Assembly: GCA_002491605.1 (NCBI GenBank)
Contig: DKWG01000063.1
Location: 1-49,725, forward strand
Source: Ruminococcus sp. UBA7158
GTDB taxonomy: Bacteria; Bacillota; Clostridia; Oscillospirales; Ruminococcaceae
Length of the DNA: 49,725 nt
Direction of reading: 5' to 3'
The translations under genes and the position numbers were made by a program. The notes under the pieces were generated by a model. That model made no database searches. It saw only the letters and a list, made by a program, of their open reading frames with translations, and was not told the origin of the DNA. Shown in pieces: positions 16,113 through 24,959 of this stretch (its first letter is position 1; the number at the start of each line of letters is the position of its first letter).

Positions 16113-18212
16113 ATGGAACTTTATAAGGACAAATCTAAAACCGCCGAAGAAAGAGCGCGTGACTTGGTATCTCGCATGACGGTGCTTGAAAGGTGCGAAC
16201 AGCTCAAGTACGATGCTCCGGCAATTGAAAGACTGGGCGTTCCTGCTTACAACTGGTGGAACGAGGGACTTCACGGCGTTGCACGTGCCGGCGTTGCGAC
16301 AATGTTCCCGCAGGCAATAGGCATGGCGGCTTCATTCGACGTAAATATGCTTCACGACGTCGCCGAGGTTATATCGACCGAAGCAAGAGCAAAATATAAT
16401 GAGTACTCAAAGCTCGGAGACAGAGACATCTACAAGGGACTTACCCTTTGGTCTCCCAACATCAACATATTCCGTGACCCACGCTGGGGCAGAGGTCACG
16501 AGACCTACGGCGAAGACCCTTATTTGACATCACGCTTAGGCTGCGCCTTCGTCAAGGGACTTCAGGGCGACGGCGAGGTTATGAGAGCCGCTGCCTGCGC
16601 CAAGCACTTTGCAGTTCACTCAGGACCGGAAGCTATCCGTCACGAGTTCGACGCCGTTGCAGACGCTAAGGATTTAGAGGAGACATACCTTCCTGCATTT
16701 GAGGCTTTGGTTAAGGAAGCCAAGGTTGAATCCGTTATGGGCGCATACAACAGAACCAACGGCGAGCCCTGCTGCGGCTCTGAATATTTAAGCTCAAAGC
16801 TTAAAGAATGGGGCTTTGACGGCTACTTTGTATCCGACTGCTGGGCAATTGCAGACTTCCATATGCACCATCATGTAACCGCAACAGCGACAGAATCCGT
16901 TGCCATGGCTCTTAAAAACGGCTGCGACGTCAACTGCGGCAATACATATCTGCACCTTTACAAGGCATATGAAGAGGGTCTTGTAACAGAGGAAGAAATA
17001 ACAAAGGCTTGCGAGCATTTGTTCAGAACAAGAATGAGACTCGGAATGTTCGACGAAACCGAGTATGACAGTCTTGGATATATGGATGTTGAAACAAAGG
17101 AGCACATAGCTCTGAGCCGCAAGGCAGCCGAAACCGCCTGCGTGCTTCTTAAAAACGACGGCATTCTGCCGCTTGATAAGTCAAAGATAAATACAATCGG
17201 AGTTATAGGACCGAATGCGCAGAACATTGGCGCTTTAAGAGGAAATTATTACGGAACTGCTTCTCGCTATGAAACAATTCTCATGGGAATTCAGGACGAG
17301 TTTGATGGCAGAGTTTTGTTCTCAGAGGGCGCAAACATCGTCAAGGACAGATGCGAAGGTTTAGCTTTGCCAAACGACAGAATAAGAGAAGCTCAGGCTA
17401 TTGCAGCTCACTCAGATGTTGTAGTTTTGTGCGTAGGACTTGACGAGGGCTTAGAGGGCGAAGAAGGCGACCAGGGCAACGAATACGGCTCGGGAGATAA
17501 GAGATCTCTTTCTCTTCCGAAGTCTCAGAAGAGACTTTTAGACGCTGTTTTAGAGCTTGGCAAGCCGACAGTTGTTGTGCTTGTAAGCGGCTCATCGCTC
17601 AACATTGAAAATGACAAGGCAAACGCCCTCTTGCAGGCGTTTTATCCCGGCTCACAGGGCGGCAAGGCTGTTGCCGATATCCTGTTCGGAAACGTTTCAC
17701 CGTCAGGAAAGCTTCCCGTAACATTCTATAAGCATATCGAGCAGCTTCCCGAATTTACCGATTACTTCATGCGCGACAGGACATACCGCTATGAGGATTA
17801 CGCTAAGAACCATGTTTTATATCCCTTCGGCTTCGGTCTTACATACTCCGATATAAAGGTCACAGCAGCAGACGTTAGGCGTGACGGCGACAAGCTTATT
17901 GCTGACGTTACGCTCAGAAACGACGGCAGGGCAGGAGACGATGTTTTGCAGGTTTACTTCAAGTCGGAATCAAAGGACGCCGTTAGAAACCATGCTCTTT
18001 GCGCATTCAAGAGAGTAACTCTTGGCGAGGGAGAGACTAAGACCGTTTCATTAGAAATTCCTCTTAGAAACCTTACGGTTGTTTCCGACAACGGCGAAAG
18101 ATATCTTGATACAAATGCAAAGACAACTGTTTACTTCGGAACAAGCCAGCCTGATGAATTGAGCGAGGAGCTTACAGGTAAGAAGACTGTTGCCTGCGAG
18201 GTTGAGCTTTAA
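16113..18212 (+). CDS. Glycoside hydrolase family 3 (beta-xylosidase/beta-glucosidase type)
   Basis: A 699-residue enzyme that releases terminal beta-linked sugars (xylose or glucose) by a retaining mechanism. No signal peptide is seen, so it is probably cytoplasmic and acts on imported oligosaccharides. The (beta/alpha)8 domain carries NWWNEGLHGVAR, SPNINIFRDPRWGRGHETYGEDP, CAKHFAVHSGPE and the nucleophile Asp242 in YFVSDCWAI. The second domain (from about 340) has ACVLLKNDGILPL and the region GLEGEEGDQGNEYGSGDK, expected to supply the acid/base Glu. A C-terminal fibronectin-III-like domain ends the protein. The overall pattern resembles GH3 beta-xylosidases, but xylose versus glucose specificity cannot be fixed. 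The start is ATG 16113 with AAAGGA 9 bases upstream, rather than the in-frame TTG at 16095 that overlaps this site. It is followed by a terminator. Confidence 0.93.
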   Translation: MELYKDKSKTAEERARDLVSRMTVLERCEQLKYDAPAIERLGVPAYNWWNEGLHGVARAGVATMFPQAIGMAASFDVNMLHDVAEVISTEARAKYNEYSKLGDRDIYKGLTLWSPNINIFRDPRWGRGHETYGEDPYLTSRLGCAFVKGLQGDGEVMRAAACAKHFAVHSGPEAIRHEFDAVADAKDLEETYLPAFEALVKEAKVESVMGAYNRTNGEPCCGSEYLSSKLKEWGFDGYFVSDCWAIADFHMHHHVTATATESVAMALKNGCDVNCGNTYLHLYKAYEEGLVTEEEITKACEHLFRTRMRLGMFDETEYDSLGYMDVETKEHIALSRKAAETACVLLKNDGILPLDKSKINTIGVIGPNAQNIGALRGNYYGTASRYETILMGIQDEFDGRVLFSEGANIVKDRCEGLALPNDRIREAQAIAAHSDVVVLCVGLDEGLEGEEGDQGNEYGSGDKRSLSLPKSQKRLLDAVLELGKPTVVVLVSGSSLNIENDKANALLQAFYPGSQGGKAVADILFGNVSPSGKLPVTFYKHIEQLPEFTDYFMRDRTYRYEDYAKNHVLYPFGFGLTYSDIKVTAADVRRDGDKLIADVTLRNDGRAGDDVLQVYFKSESKDAVRNHALCAFKRVTLGEGETKTVSLEIPLRNLTVVSDNGERYLDTNAKTTVYFGTSQPDELSEELTGKKTVACEVEL

Positions 18213-18258
18213 ACTTGATCTGTCATTGTACTGTGTATTATAAAGCGCACATATAAAA

Positions 18259-18296
18259 GTGCCTGCCTTCATTTTTCATTGAGGGCAGGCGTTTTA
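18259..18296 (+). terminator. Terminator of the GH3 gene
   Basis: GCCTGCCTTCA and TGAGGGCAGGC form an 11-bp stem (one G-T pair), followed by GTTTTATTTA. The rest of the 320-base gap 18213-18534 holds only a possible promoter. Confidence 0.85.
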
Positions 18297-18430
18297 TTTA
18301 TGAAGCATACCATTCAATAGATACAATATAGTTGTTAATTACACATAACTTTTATCAAGACGGCCTGCGCATACTGCTGTGGACAATAAAATGAATCATT
18401 TATATATCAATTATCGATTAGTTTTATTCA

Positions 18431-18459
18431 TTGTATAAATTCTTTTCGTATGTTACTAT
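18431..18459 (+). promoter_or_regulatory. Possible promoter of the GH95-like pseudogene
   Basis: TTGTAT (18431-18436) and TACTAT (18454-18459) are spaced 17 bp, with a TG just upstream of the -10. This is a weak match. Confidence 0.4.
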
Positions 18460-18534
18460 GCCGATAGAAGCTTTTTATCAGCATCTGCGATTCATTTAAT
18501 CAAAAGCGTCAACATCAAATGAAAGGATAAGAGA

Positions 18535-20438
18535 ATGTGCAAAAGAATAATATCTATTTTATTGGTTTTAATTCTTCTGACTTCCTGCGGTGCAAGCATG
18601 AATAAGGACACGATAACAATTTCAAACACTCCGCTGTTTAATCCCGATTATTCGGAGCTTGTAGGCCGCTCAGACCTCAGCTATAAAAGGATATATATGT
18701 AAAGAAAAACGCAATTGACTACTGCAAATCGGTTGTTGATTTTGAAAGCACATATGCTGTCGGCAGCGAGTGGTGGCGTGATTTCTGGAGCAAATCGTAT
18801 GTCTATCTCCCTGAGCAAAGAGACTATGAACAGCGAAGAACCTATTATATGTATCTTGCCGGAATATCAAACGGCGGCTCTTTCCCGTCTAAATACAACG
18901 GCGGAATATGGATAGCCGATGGCGACAGACGTGACTGGGGAAGCTGGTATTGGAACTGGAATCAGGACTCGCTTTATCAGCCGTTTGAATCGGCAAACCA
19001 CGGCGAGCTTTTAGACCCACTCTTCAGAATGCGTGAGCGCTGCTATGAGCAATATAAGGTTGCCGCCAATCAGCTTTGGGGAATTGAAAGTGAGGACGCC
19101 ATATTCATCGGCGAGACGTCAGGAGTCTTGGGCGCAGAGACACTTCCCGACGATGTTGCCGCCGACATGAAGAAGTTTTTAGCCGGGGATATAGGACTTA
19201 CCGATACAATTTCAGCCATGGGCGACACAAGAAACAGCTTCTTGGTTCCGTGGAACTATAAGTTCTGGGGCGGAAGCAGTGTAAGCTATGTCACTCACAC
19301 AATGGTTGCAACTCAGGAAACAGCTGAGTATTATTGGCTAAGATATCAATACACCAAGGACGAAGCGTGGCTTAGGGATCACGCATATAAATTCATAAAG
19401 GGAGCTGCCGAGCTTTACCGCAACTATTATGGCTTTGTTAAAGAGTCGGACGGCTATTATCACTTCAACCGCACAAACCTCCATGAGCACATCTGGGGCG
19501 GACGTGACGTTATAGACGATTTGTCCTTGGCGAGGGGAATATTTGCCGTTGCAATAAAGTCTGCCGAGATTTTAGACGTTGACAAGGATTTGCGCAAGGC
19601 ATGGAAGGATTGTCTTGATAATTTAGCTCCGTATCCGATGAGCAATGAAGAAGACGCCATAGCTCACGACAATGCTAAGACATCCGATAAGCCCACCTGG
19701 GCGCTTGGTCGTCAGCCGTCAACGCTTGTTCGTGCTTTGTACATTGAAACTCCTCAGTTTAAAATGCTTGAAAAGTTCGACGTTTTAAACCTTGAAACAA
19801 GGGAACAAAAGCTTGACAACGGTGATTTTGAGATTGCACTCAACACCTTCTATGCAACACCCGGATATGCTCAGCAGTATTTAGACAGCGTCCCCGATTT
19901 GAACGGTTCAAGCAGATTTTTGGGGGACGCCGCAAAGCTCGGGCTGGCAGACGAGCTTAAGGTAATGCTTGCATCGCAATATAAGATGTTCCAAAATACG
20001 CCGAATCTTCTGCACGATCAAGGCGATTATTATTCTGCCGAGGGCTACGGAACGTTTGCAAGTGCAATTCAGCAAGCATTAAATCAAAGCAACGCACCGC
20101 TTCCCGGTGAGGACGCAGTTATAAGAGTCTTCCCGGCTTGGTCAAAAGACAGCGACGCTAAGTATAAGCTTTTGGCAAAGGGCGGCTTCTTGGTTTCATC
20201 CTCGATGGCGAACGGAGTTATTGAGTATGTCGAGATAGAGTCGCAGCTCGGCGGCGAGTGCAGGATAAGAAATCCTTGGGATACCCCGATTGATGTGTAC
20301 CGTGACGGCGTGAAGTCCCAAACCATCAAGGGTAAGCTGAACAGTCTGATTAAGTTTGATACCGAAGAGGGTCAGAGGATAGTGCTTGTTAAAAAGGGAC
20401 AAAATCCCGACGATTTCAGGACAAGCCGTGTTGAATAG
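18535..20438 (+). pseudogene. Frameshifted, internally deleted GH95-like/DUF5703-type glycosidase lipoprotein
   Basis: The ATG at 18535 (ribosome site AAAGGA) starts a 55-residue frame: a lipoprotein signal peptide with lipobox LTSC, then FNPDYSELVGRSDLSYKR, and a stop at 18700-18702. The adjacent frame reads on from about 18687 (KDIYVKKNAIDYCKS) to the stop at 20438, about 580 residues. It contains SEWWRDFWSKSYVYLP, GGIWIADGD, WGSWYWNWNQDSLYQP and a helical barrel. This matches the (alpha/alpha)6 part of large GH95-like proteins, often annotated with DUF5703. In that family, as I recall it, the motif like ELVGRSDL is followed by a beta-sandwich domain of roughly 250-300 residues before the barrel. 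Here that domain is absent, so a deletion plus frameshift appears to have fused the two ends. An internal start (for example Met at 18849) could still yield a truncated, non-exported barrel. An assembly error is the alternative. Confidence 0.78.
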
Positions 20439-20479
20439 ATAATATATGTGAAGCTTGGCTTTTATAGCTATGAATCAAA

Positions 20480-20532
20480 CAGAATCGTCTTGGGAATTGC
20501 GTGATTGGCAAATCCTGAGACGATTCTTGATT
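20480..20532 (+). terminator. Terminator after the GH95-like gene
   Basis: AGAATCGTCT and AGACGATTCT form a perfect outer stem, with further partial pairing inside (GGGAATT/AATCCT), followed by TGATTTATT. Confidence 0.75.
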
Positions 20533-20594
20533 TATTATAAGACCAATGAGTGCAGTCGGTTAGTAAATATCAAAAGATTTCACTTATAATTTCA

Positions 20595-20623
20595 TTGTTA
20601 TAAGGTCAAAAAAGTGATATAAT
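20595..20623 (+). promoter_or_regulatory. Promoter of the GH43 lipoprotein gene
   Basis: TTGTTA (20595-20600) and TATAAT (20618-20623) are spaced 17 bp, about 70 bp before the ATG. Confidence 0.65.
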
Positions 20624-20693
20624 CATATCATCGAATGATTATTAATATATTTCGGGCTTAACTATAAACAATAAATCAGTTGAGGGAAATATT

Positions 20694-22781
20694 ATGAGCA
20701 GAAGATTTAAAAAGCTGTTATCAATTCTGATGGCAGGCATTATGCCGCTGTCACTCGCCGCCTGCGGTGCGGACGTATCGGGGGCGGATTCATCCAAGAC
20801 CAATAGCAGCGGAGGATGGCTGGCGGTATATCCTGCGCTTTATGAAGCGAATATGGGAGTGGAATTTGCGCAGTTCCCGTCTAAAGAGTATACAAACACC
20901 TACCGCACGGGCGTTCTGCACTATGCGATTTCTGAGGACGGCGTTAACTTCGAGCCTTTGAACAATTGCAAGCCGGTGCTTTCGCCTGACGGATGCGTCA
21001 AGCTGAGCTCGCCGTGCATAGTTAAAAAAGGCTCCGGCTACATACTTGTTGCCGTTGCAAACGATTCGTCCGATATAGTAATTTTTGATACTGACGACCT
21101 TTTGTATTATAAGAATCAAAGACAGGTTTCCTTAAGCCCTGACGGCAAGCCGATAAAGAGCCTTAGCGTTGTTAAGAGCGGCTTGAATTATAAGCTGTCA
21201 TGGGAAGGTAAGGACGGCAAGTCTTATGCCTCGACAACATCAAGCTTTGAAAAGTTTTCCGAGCCTCAGGAGGCGGATTACGTTAAAAGCGAGATAAGCG
21301 CAAAGCTTCCGGAGTACGCCAAGGCAGATGAAGCATTTATTTTAAAGCTCGATGCAAAGGAATATGAACGGGTTGTCAAAAAGTATTCAAGGCTTCACAG
21401 CGTAAGCGTTGACATCAGCGACATAAGTGCCAAGGTCGGCGAGGAGATAAAGCTCCCCGAGACTGCTGACGTTGTATACAGCGACGGCTCAAAGACTCCG
21501 ATGGGCGTTGAATGGGATTTAAACGGCTTGGATTTAAATAATCTTGCCGCGGGAGAGTATACTGTCAAAGGAAAAATAACTGCGACAGCCGAGTATAACA
21601 GTCCGCTTGCGAGCTACAGAGCGGATCCATATGCCGTTTACGATGAGGAAAAGGGAGTTTATTACTTCACAGGCTCTAACCTCAACGAAAATTCTGCAAA
21701 CGGCGGCGGTGCTTACGGCAGCATAGTTATAAGGCAGGCTGACAGCATTCAGGGAATAACGGACGCTGAGGAGTTTGAAATCTGGCACGATACCGAGCTT
21801 GAGGACGGAACAAGGGTTACAGGCTGGTACTGGGCGCCGGAAATACACAAAATAGGCGGCAAATGGAGAATAATTGCCCTTGCAACGGTAAAGCGACCTA
21901 CTGAAAAGGAAGCAGGCTGGAAGCAATGTATATTCACCTGCAACGGAGATGACCTTACAAAGGCGGAAAACTGGGAATACACCGGTCATATACACGAAGC
22001 TACTGACGGCGGCTCGGTCGGTGCATTTGACACAACATATTTTGAGCATGACGGAAAAAGCTATTATGTAACTCCCAAGTGGTCAAGTATATGGATTACA
22101 ACAGTAGATCCGAAGAATCCGCTTTATCCGACGTCGAAGCTGGTGCAGATTTCTACAGGCGACAGAGCATATGAGTCGAATATAGGCGCAGGAAAGGCAG
22201 GCTTCGGATCAGCTCCGAACGGCAAGCCCGGTCAGATGATTCAGGAGGCGTCGTCTGTCTTGATTCACGGCGACAAGATATTCATCGTGTACGCAGGAAG
22301 CACCGTCGACATGATGTATTGCGTATGTGTTTTGTATGCCGACATAGATTCTGACTTTTTAGACCCCGACAGCTGGCATAAGTACCCTTACCCGATTCTT
22401 GCAACTCAGGATTTGACCGAAACGCTAAAGAATGCCGATTATTTTGCCACCGACGGCACAGATAACGTAACCGGTCACGGCGACAGCGGCTTAAAGCCGG
22501 AAGCCGAGGGCGAATACACAGGCACATTCGGTCCGGGACACAACAGCTTTACCGTTGATGAAAACGGCAATCCGGTTATAATATATCACGCAAGGGATTG
22601 GTCGGATGCGTACCCCGGTGCAACAGGAGACGCCAAGTACGGCTTAGTCGACCCCGGACGCCATGCGTATGCAAAACCGGTTATATTCAACTACGAGGGA
22701 CTTCCGGTTTGCAGCCTTACGGCGCAGGAGTATTTAGCCGACGAGCTTAGGGATGTTGAGATTAAGATTACGGTAAAATGA
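20694..22781 (+). CDS. GH43 family lipoprotein with N-terminal propeller-like region and Big_4 domain
   Basis: A 695-residue surface lipoprotein with lipobox LAAC (Cys24), probably an arabinosidase or xylosidase acting outside the cell. Residues about 40-235 resemble blades of a GH43/GH32-type beta-propeller (ALYEANMGVEF, LHYAISEDGVNFEPL). A bacterial Ig-like group 4 domain follows (about 238-300). The catalytic five-bladed propeller begins at RADPYAVYDEEKG with catalytic base Asp311, then GAFDTTYF with Asp446 (likely the transition-state Asp) and QEASSVLIHGD with acid Glu518. The three acidic residues expected for GH43 are therefore present. The exact subfamily and substrate cannot be assigned. 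The start is ATG 20694 behind GAGGGA. It has its own promoter and terminator and sits in a neighbourhood of hemicellulose enzymes. Confidence 0.88.
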   Translation: MSRRFKKLLSILMAGIMPLSLAACGADVSGADSSKTNSSGGWLAVYPALYEANMGVEFAQFPSKEYTNTYRTGVLHYAISEDGVNFEPLNNCKPVLSPDGCVKLSSPCIVKKGSGYILVAVANDSSDIVIFDTDDLLYYKNQRQVSLSPDGKPIKSLSVVKSGLNYKLSWEGKDGKSYASTTSSFEKFSEPQEADYVKSEISAKLPEYAKADEAFILKLDAKEYERVVKKYSRLHSVSVDISDISAKVGEEIKLPETADVVYSDGSKTPMGVEWDLNGLDLNNLAAGEYTVKGKITATAEYNSPLASYRADPYAVYDEEKGVYYFTGSNLNENSANGGGAYGSIVIRQADSIQGITDAEEFEIWHDTELEDGTRVTGWYWAPEIHKIGGKWRIIALATVKRPTEKEAGWKQCIFTCNGDDLTKAENWEYTGHIHEATDGGSVGAFDTTYFEHDGKSYYVTPKWSSIWITTVDPKNPLYPTSKLVQISTGDRAYESNIGAGKAGFGSAPNGKPGQMIQEASSVLIHGDKIFIVYAGSTVDMMYCVCVLYADIDSDFLDPDSWHKYPYPILATQDLTETLKNADYFATDGTDNVTGHGDSGLKPEAEGEYTGTFGPGHNSFTVDENGNPVIIYHARDWSDAYPGATGDAKYGLVDPGRHAYAKPVIFNYEGLPVCSLTAQEYLADELRDVEIKITVK

Positions 22782-22836
22782 TAAAAACAAAGCGCATGGT
22801 TTTCTTCGCTGACCGTCGCATATAAAAGTATAAATA

Positions 22837-22876
22837 ACCGTCCCCACAGCAGAATTTTTTGCGTGGGGACGGTTTA
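22837..22876 (+). terminator. Terminator of the GH43 lipoprotein gene
   Basis: CCGTCCCCAC and GTGGGGACGG form a perfect 10-bp GC-rich stem with a T-rich loop, followed by TTTAGC. The remaining gap to 23175 holds the promoter at 23010 and a small TGGGCA/TGCCCA hairpin at 23128-23153 in the leader. Confidence 0.85.
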
Positions 22877-23009
22877 GCTATATCGGTTTTTCGGGTGCTT
22901 TTGCGGTATACTGTAGTAAATCATGCGTGCAACAATTAAATTATTGCGCATACCTAAAAAACAGCAGTACGTTTATGCCCGGTCGTACAAAACAGCGTTA
23001 GAACTCGGG

Positions 23010-23038
23010 TTGACTTAACCGACAAATAATAGTATAAT
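23010..23038 (+). promoter_or_regulatory. Strong promoter of the PHP-glycosyltransferase-YfhO operon
   Basis: TTGACT (23010-23015) and TATAAT (23033-23038) are separated by exactly 17 bp. They lie about 130 bp ahead of the ATG at 23176. Confidence 0.75.
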
Positions 23039-23175
23039 TATTCCGTCAATACGCAGATGCTGTATAAACGTTTATGCGGCTGTGCAATACTACATTAACA
23101 GTCCTTGGCGCTTATAATTTATTTTGATTGGGCAGAAATACTGATTTTGCCCAGACGAAAGGAACGGACATTAGA

Positions 23176-23991
23176 ATGGGTACTCAACTATATAGGTATG
23201 AAACACATTTGCACACCTCTCAAGGCTCACTTTGCGCTTGCTCATCGGGAGCACAGCAGGTTGAACACCTCAAGGCCTGCGGATATTCCGGCTGTTTTGT
23301 AACCGATCACTTTTTCGGCGGAAACACCGCTGTTGACAGGAGACTTCCATGGGACATTAAAATCCATCTTTTCTGTCAGGGCTATGAGGACGCTAAGCGC
23401 AGGGGCGATGAAATAGGCTTCGATGTCTTTTTGGGCTGGGAGTTCGGCAGACACGGCACAGAGTTTTTGACATACGGTCTTGATAAGCAGTTCCTGCTTG
23501 ACCACCCCGAAATAGATAATATTGAGCTTCCGCAGTACGCAGAGTTGGTTCACGAATGCGGCGGCTTTATGGTTCATGCCCATCCGTTTAGAGAAGCAGG
23601 ATATTTAAACAACACTATAAGATTATTTCCGAGATGCGTGGACGCTGTTGAAGCCGTAAATGCGTCTCATTGGGACAACGAGTTCAACGATCGTGCAAAG
23701 CTGTATGCCGAGTCATACGGCTTGCCGATGACAGGCGGCTCTGATACGCATTCTGTTTATAACTACGTCGGCGGCGGAATAGCCCTTGATGAAAAGCTTT
23801 CATCTGCTCACGACTACTTGAGCAGACTGAAATCGGGAAGAATAACTGAGATTTTTGAAAGAAACGAAGAGTTTAAGATTCCGTTCCCTCAAGATGACGT
23901 TTGGGGCAAAGCCATAAGACCCGATATATCACTTTTAAACGACGAGCTAAGACAAAGAGCGCAGGAGTTCTATAAAGCTCTTGAAAAATAA
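23176..23991 (+). CDS. PHP-domain phosphoesterase-like protein
   Basis: A 271-residue cytoplasmic protein with the metal-binding motifs of the PHP (polymerase and histidinol phosphatase) superfamily: ETHLHT (His11, His13), FVTDHFFGG, a Glu in the GWEFGRHG region, MVHAHPFRE and GGSDTHSV. Such domains hydrolyse phosphoesters using two or three metals. The natural substrate of this group is not known to me. The start chosen is ATG 23176 (MGTQLYRYE), preceded by GAAAGGA about 12 bases upstream. An in-frame TTG at 23128 would add 16 residues with no ribosome site. It lies 23 bases before the glycosyltransferase and is probably cotranscribed with it and YfhO. Confidence 0.88.
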   Translation: MGTQLYRYETHLHTSQGSLCACSSGAQQVEHLKACGYSGCFVTDHFFGGNTAVDRRLPWDIKIHLFCQGYEDAKRRGDEIGFDVFLGWEFGRHGTEFLTYGLDKQFLLDHPEIDNIELPQYAELVHECGGFMVHAHPFREAGYLNNTIRLFPRCVDAVEAVNASHWDNEFNDRAKLYAESYGLPMTGGSDTHSVYNYVGGGIALDEKLSSAHDYLSRLKSGRITEIFERNEEFKIPFPQDDVWGKAIRPDISLLNDELRQRAQEFYKALEK

Positions 23992-24014
23992 TTTCATTTG
24001 AAGGGATTGAAAAG

Positions 24015-24959
24015 GTGCTTTCAGTAGTTATACCATCTTACAATGAAGAGGAAAATATTTTAAATACCGCTGAGGTCATAGCAGGCGTGCTTGTCGGTGC
24101 GAAAATTGACTATGAGCTTATATTTGTCGATGACGGCTCTAAGGATTCAACCTGGGATAAAATCGAAAAGGCTCATGAGATTAATTTTAAATCCCGAGGA
24201 GTAAGATTGTCGAGGAATTTCGGCAAAGAGGGAGCAATATTTGCAGGGCTTGAGGCGTCAACGGGAGACTGCTGCTGCGTTATCGACTGCGATTTGCAGC
24301 ATCCGCCGCAGGTGATACCCAAAATGTATGAGCTGTGGCAAAACGGCGCTGAGGTTGTCGAGGGCAAAAAGTCGTCAAGAGGACATGAAAATAAGCTCTA
24401 CCGCTCACTTTCGCAGATGTTTTACGGACTGATTCAGTCGGCATCTAAAATAGACATGGCAAACACATCGGATTTTAAGCTTTTGGACAAGCGTGTTGTA
24501 GATGCGATTCTGTCGCTTCCCGAGAGAATAACCTTCTTCAGGGCGCTTTCGGGATGGGTCGGCTTTAAGTCTGAAACGGTTTATTATGAGGTTCAGGAGC
24601 GTGCGTACGGTTCAAGAAAATGGACGGTAAAAATGCTCTTGGGCTATGCGATAAGAAATTTATCGTCGTTTACAGGAGCACCGCTTTATATTTCTACCAT
24701 ACTCGGCATTGCGGTTATTTTAACTTCCTTGGTGCTGATGATACTGAGCCTTTGCGGCGTTTCGCTCGGAAGCTTCAATATGGGCATTATCGTTTTAATG
24801 CTCATCGGCGGCGGAATACTTGAGTGCCTCGGCATAGGCTGCTATTATATTTCGAGAATATATGAGGAAATAAAGCACAGACCCAGATATATCGTCTCGA
24901 AAACTATTGATACAGATAAAAATACCATTCATAACGGAAACGGAGAACAATGTGACTGA
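24015..24959 (+). CDS. Polyprenyl-phosphate glycosyltransferase (GtrB/CsbB type, GT2)
   Basis: A 314-residue membrane-associated family 2 glycosyltransferase. It is expected to transfer a sugar from a nucleotide donor to undecaprenyl phosphate on the inner face of the membrane. The N-terminal GT-A domain has VVIPSYNEEENI, FVDDGSKDST (Asp39-Asp40) and the metal-binding DCD at 91-93 in VIDCDLQHPP. Two C-terminal membrane helices (about 228-252 and 258-285) are as in GtrB/CsbB. GTG start at 24015 with AAGGGA 8 bases upstream. The stop overlaps the start of the YfhO gene by 8 bases, so they are translationally coupled. CsbB and YfhO pairing is known from Bacillus and Listeria, where they decorate lipoteichoic or wall teichoic acids. 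The sugar here is unknown. Confidence 0.92.
   Translation: MLSVVIPSYNEEENILNTAEVIAGVLVGAKIDYELIFVDDGSKDSTWDKIEKAHEINFKSRGVRLSRNFGKEGAIFAGLEASTGDCCCVIDCDLQHPPQVIPKMYELWQNGAEVVEGKKSSRGHENKLYRSLSQMFYGLIQSASKIDMANTSDFKLLDKRVVDAILSLPERITFFRALSGWVGFKSETVYYEVQERAYGSRKWTVKMLLGYAIRNLSSFTGAPLYISTILGIAVILTSLVLMILSLCGVSLGSFNMGIIVLMLIGGGILECLGIGCYYISRIYEEIKHRPRYIVSKTIDTDKNTIHNGNGEQCD

Noticed and set aside
18300..18534. Riboswitch or small RNA in the gap before the GH95-like gene
   Set aside because: Only a weak promoter match is seen; no conserved aptamer core or stable stem was found.
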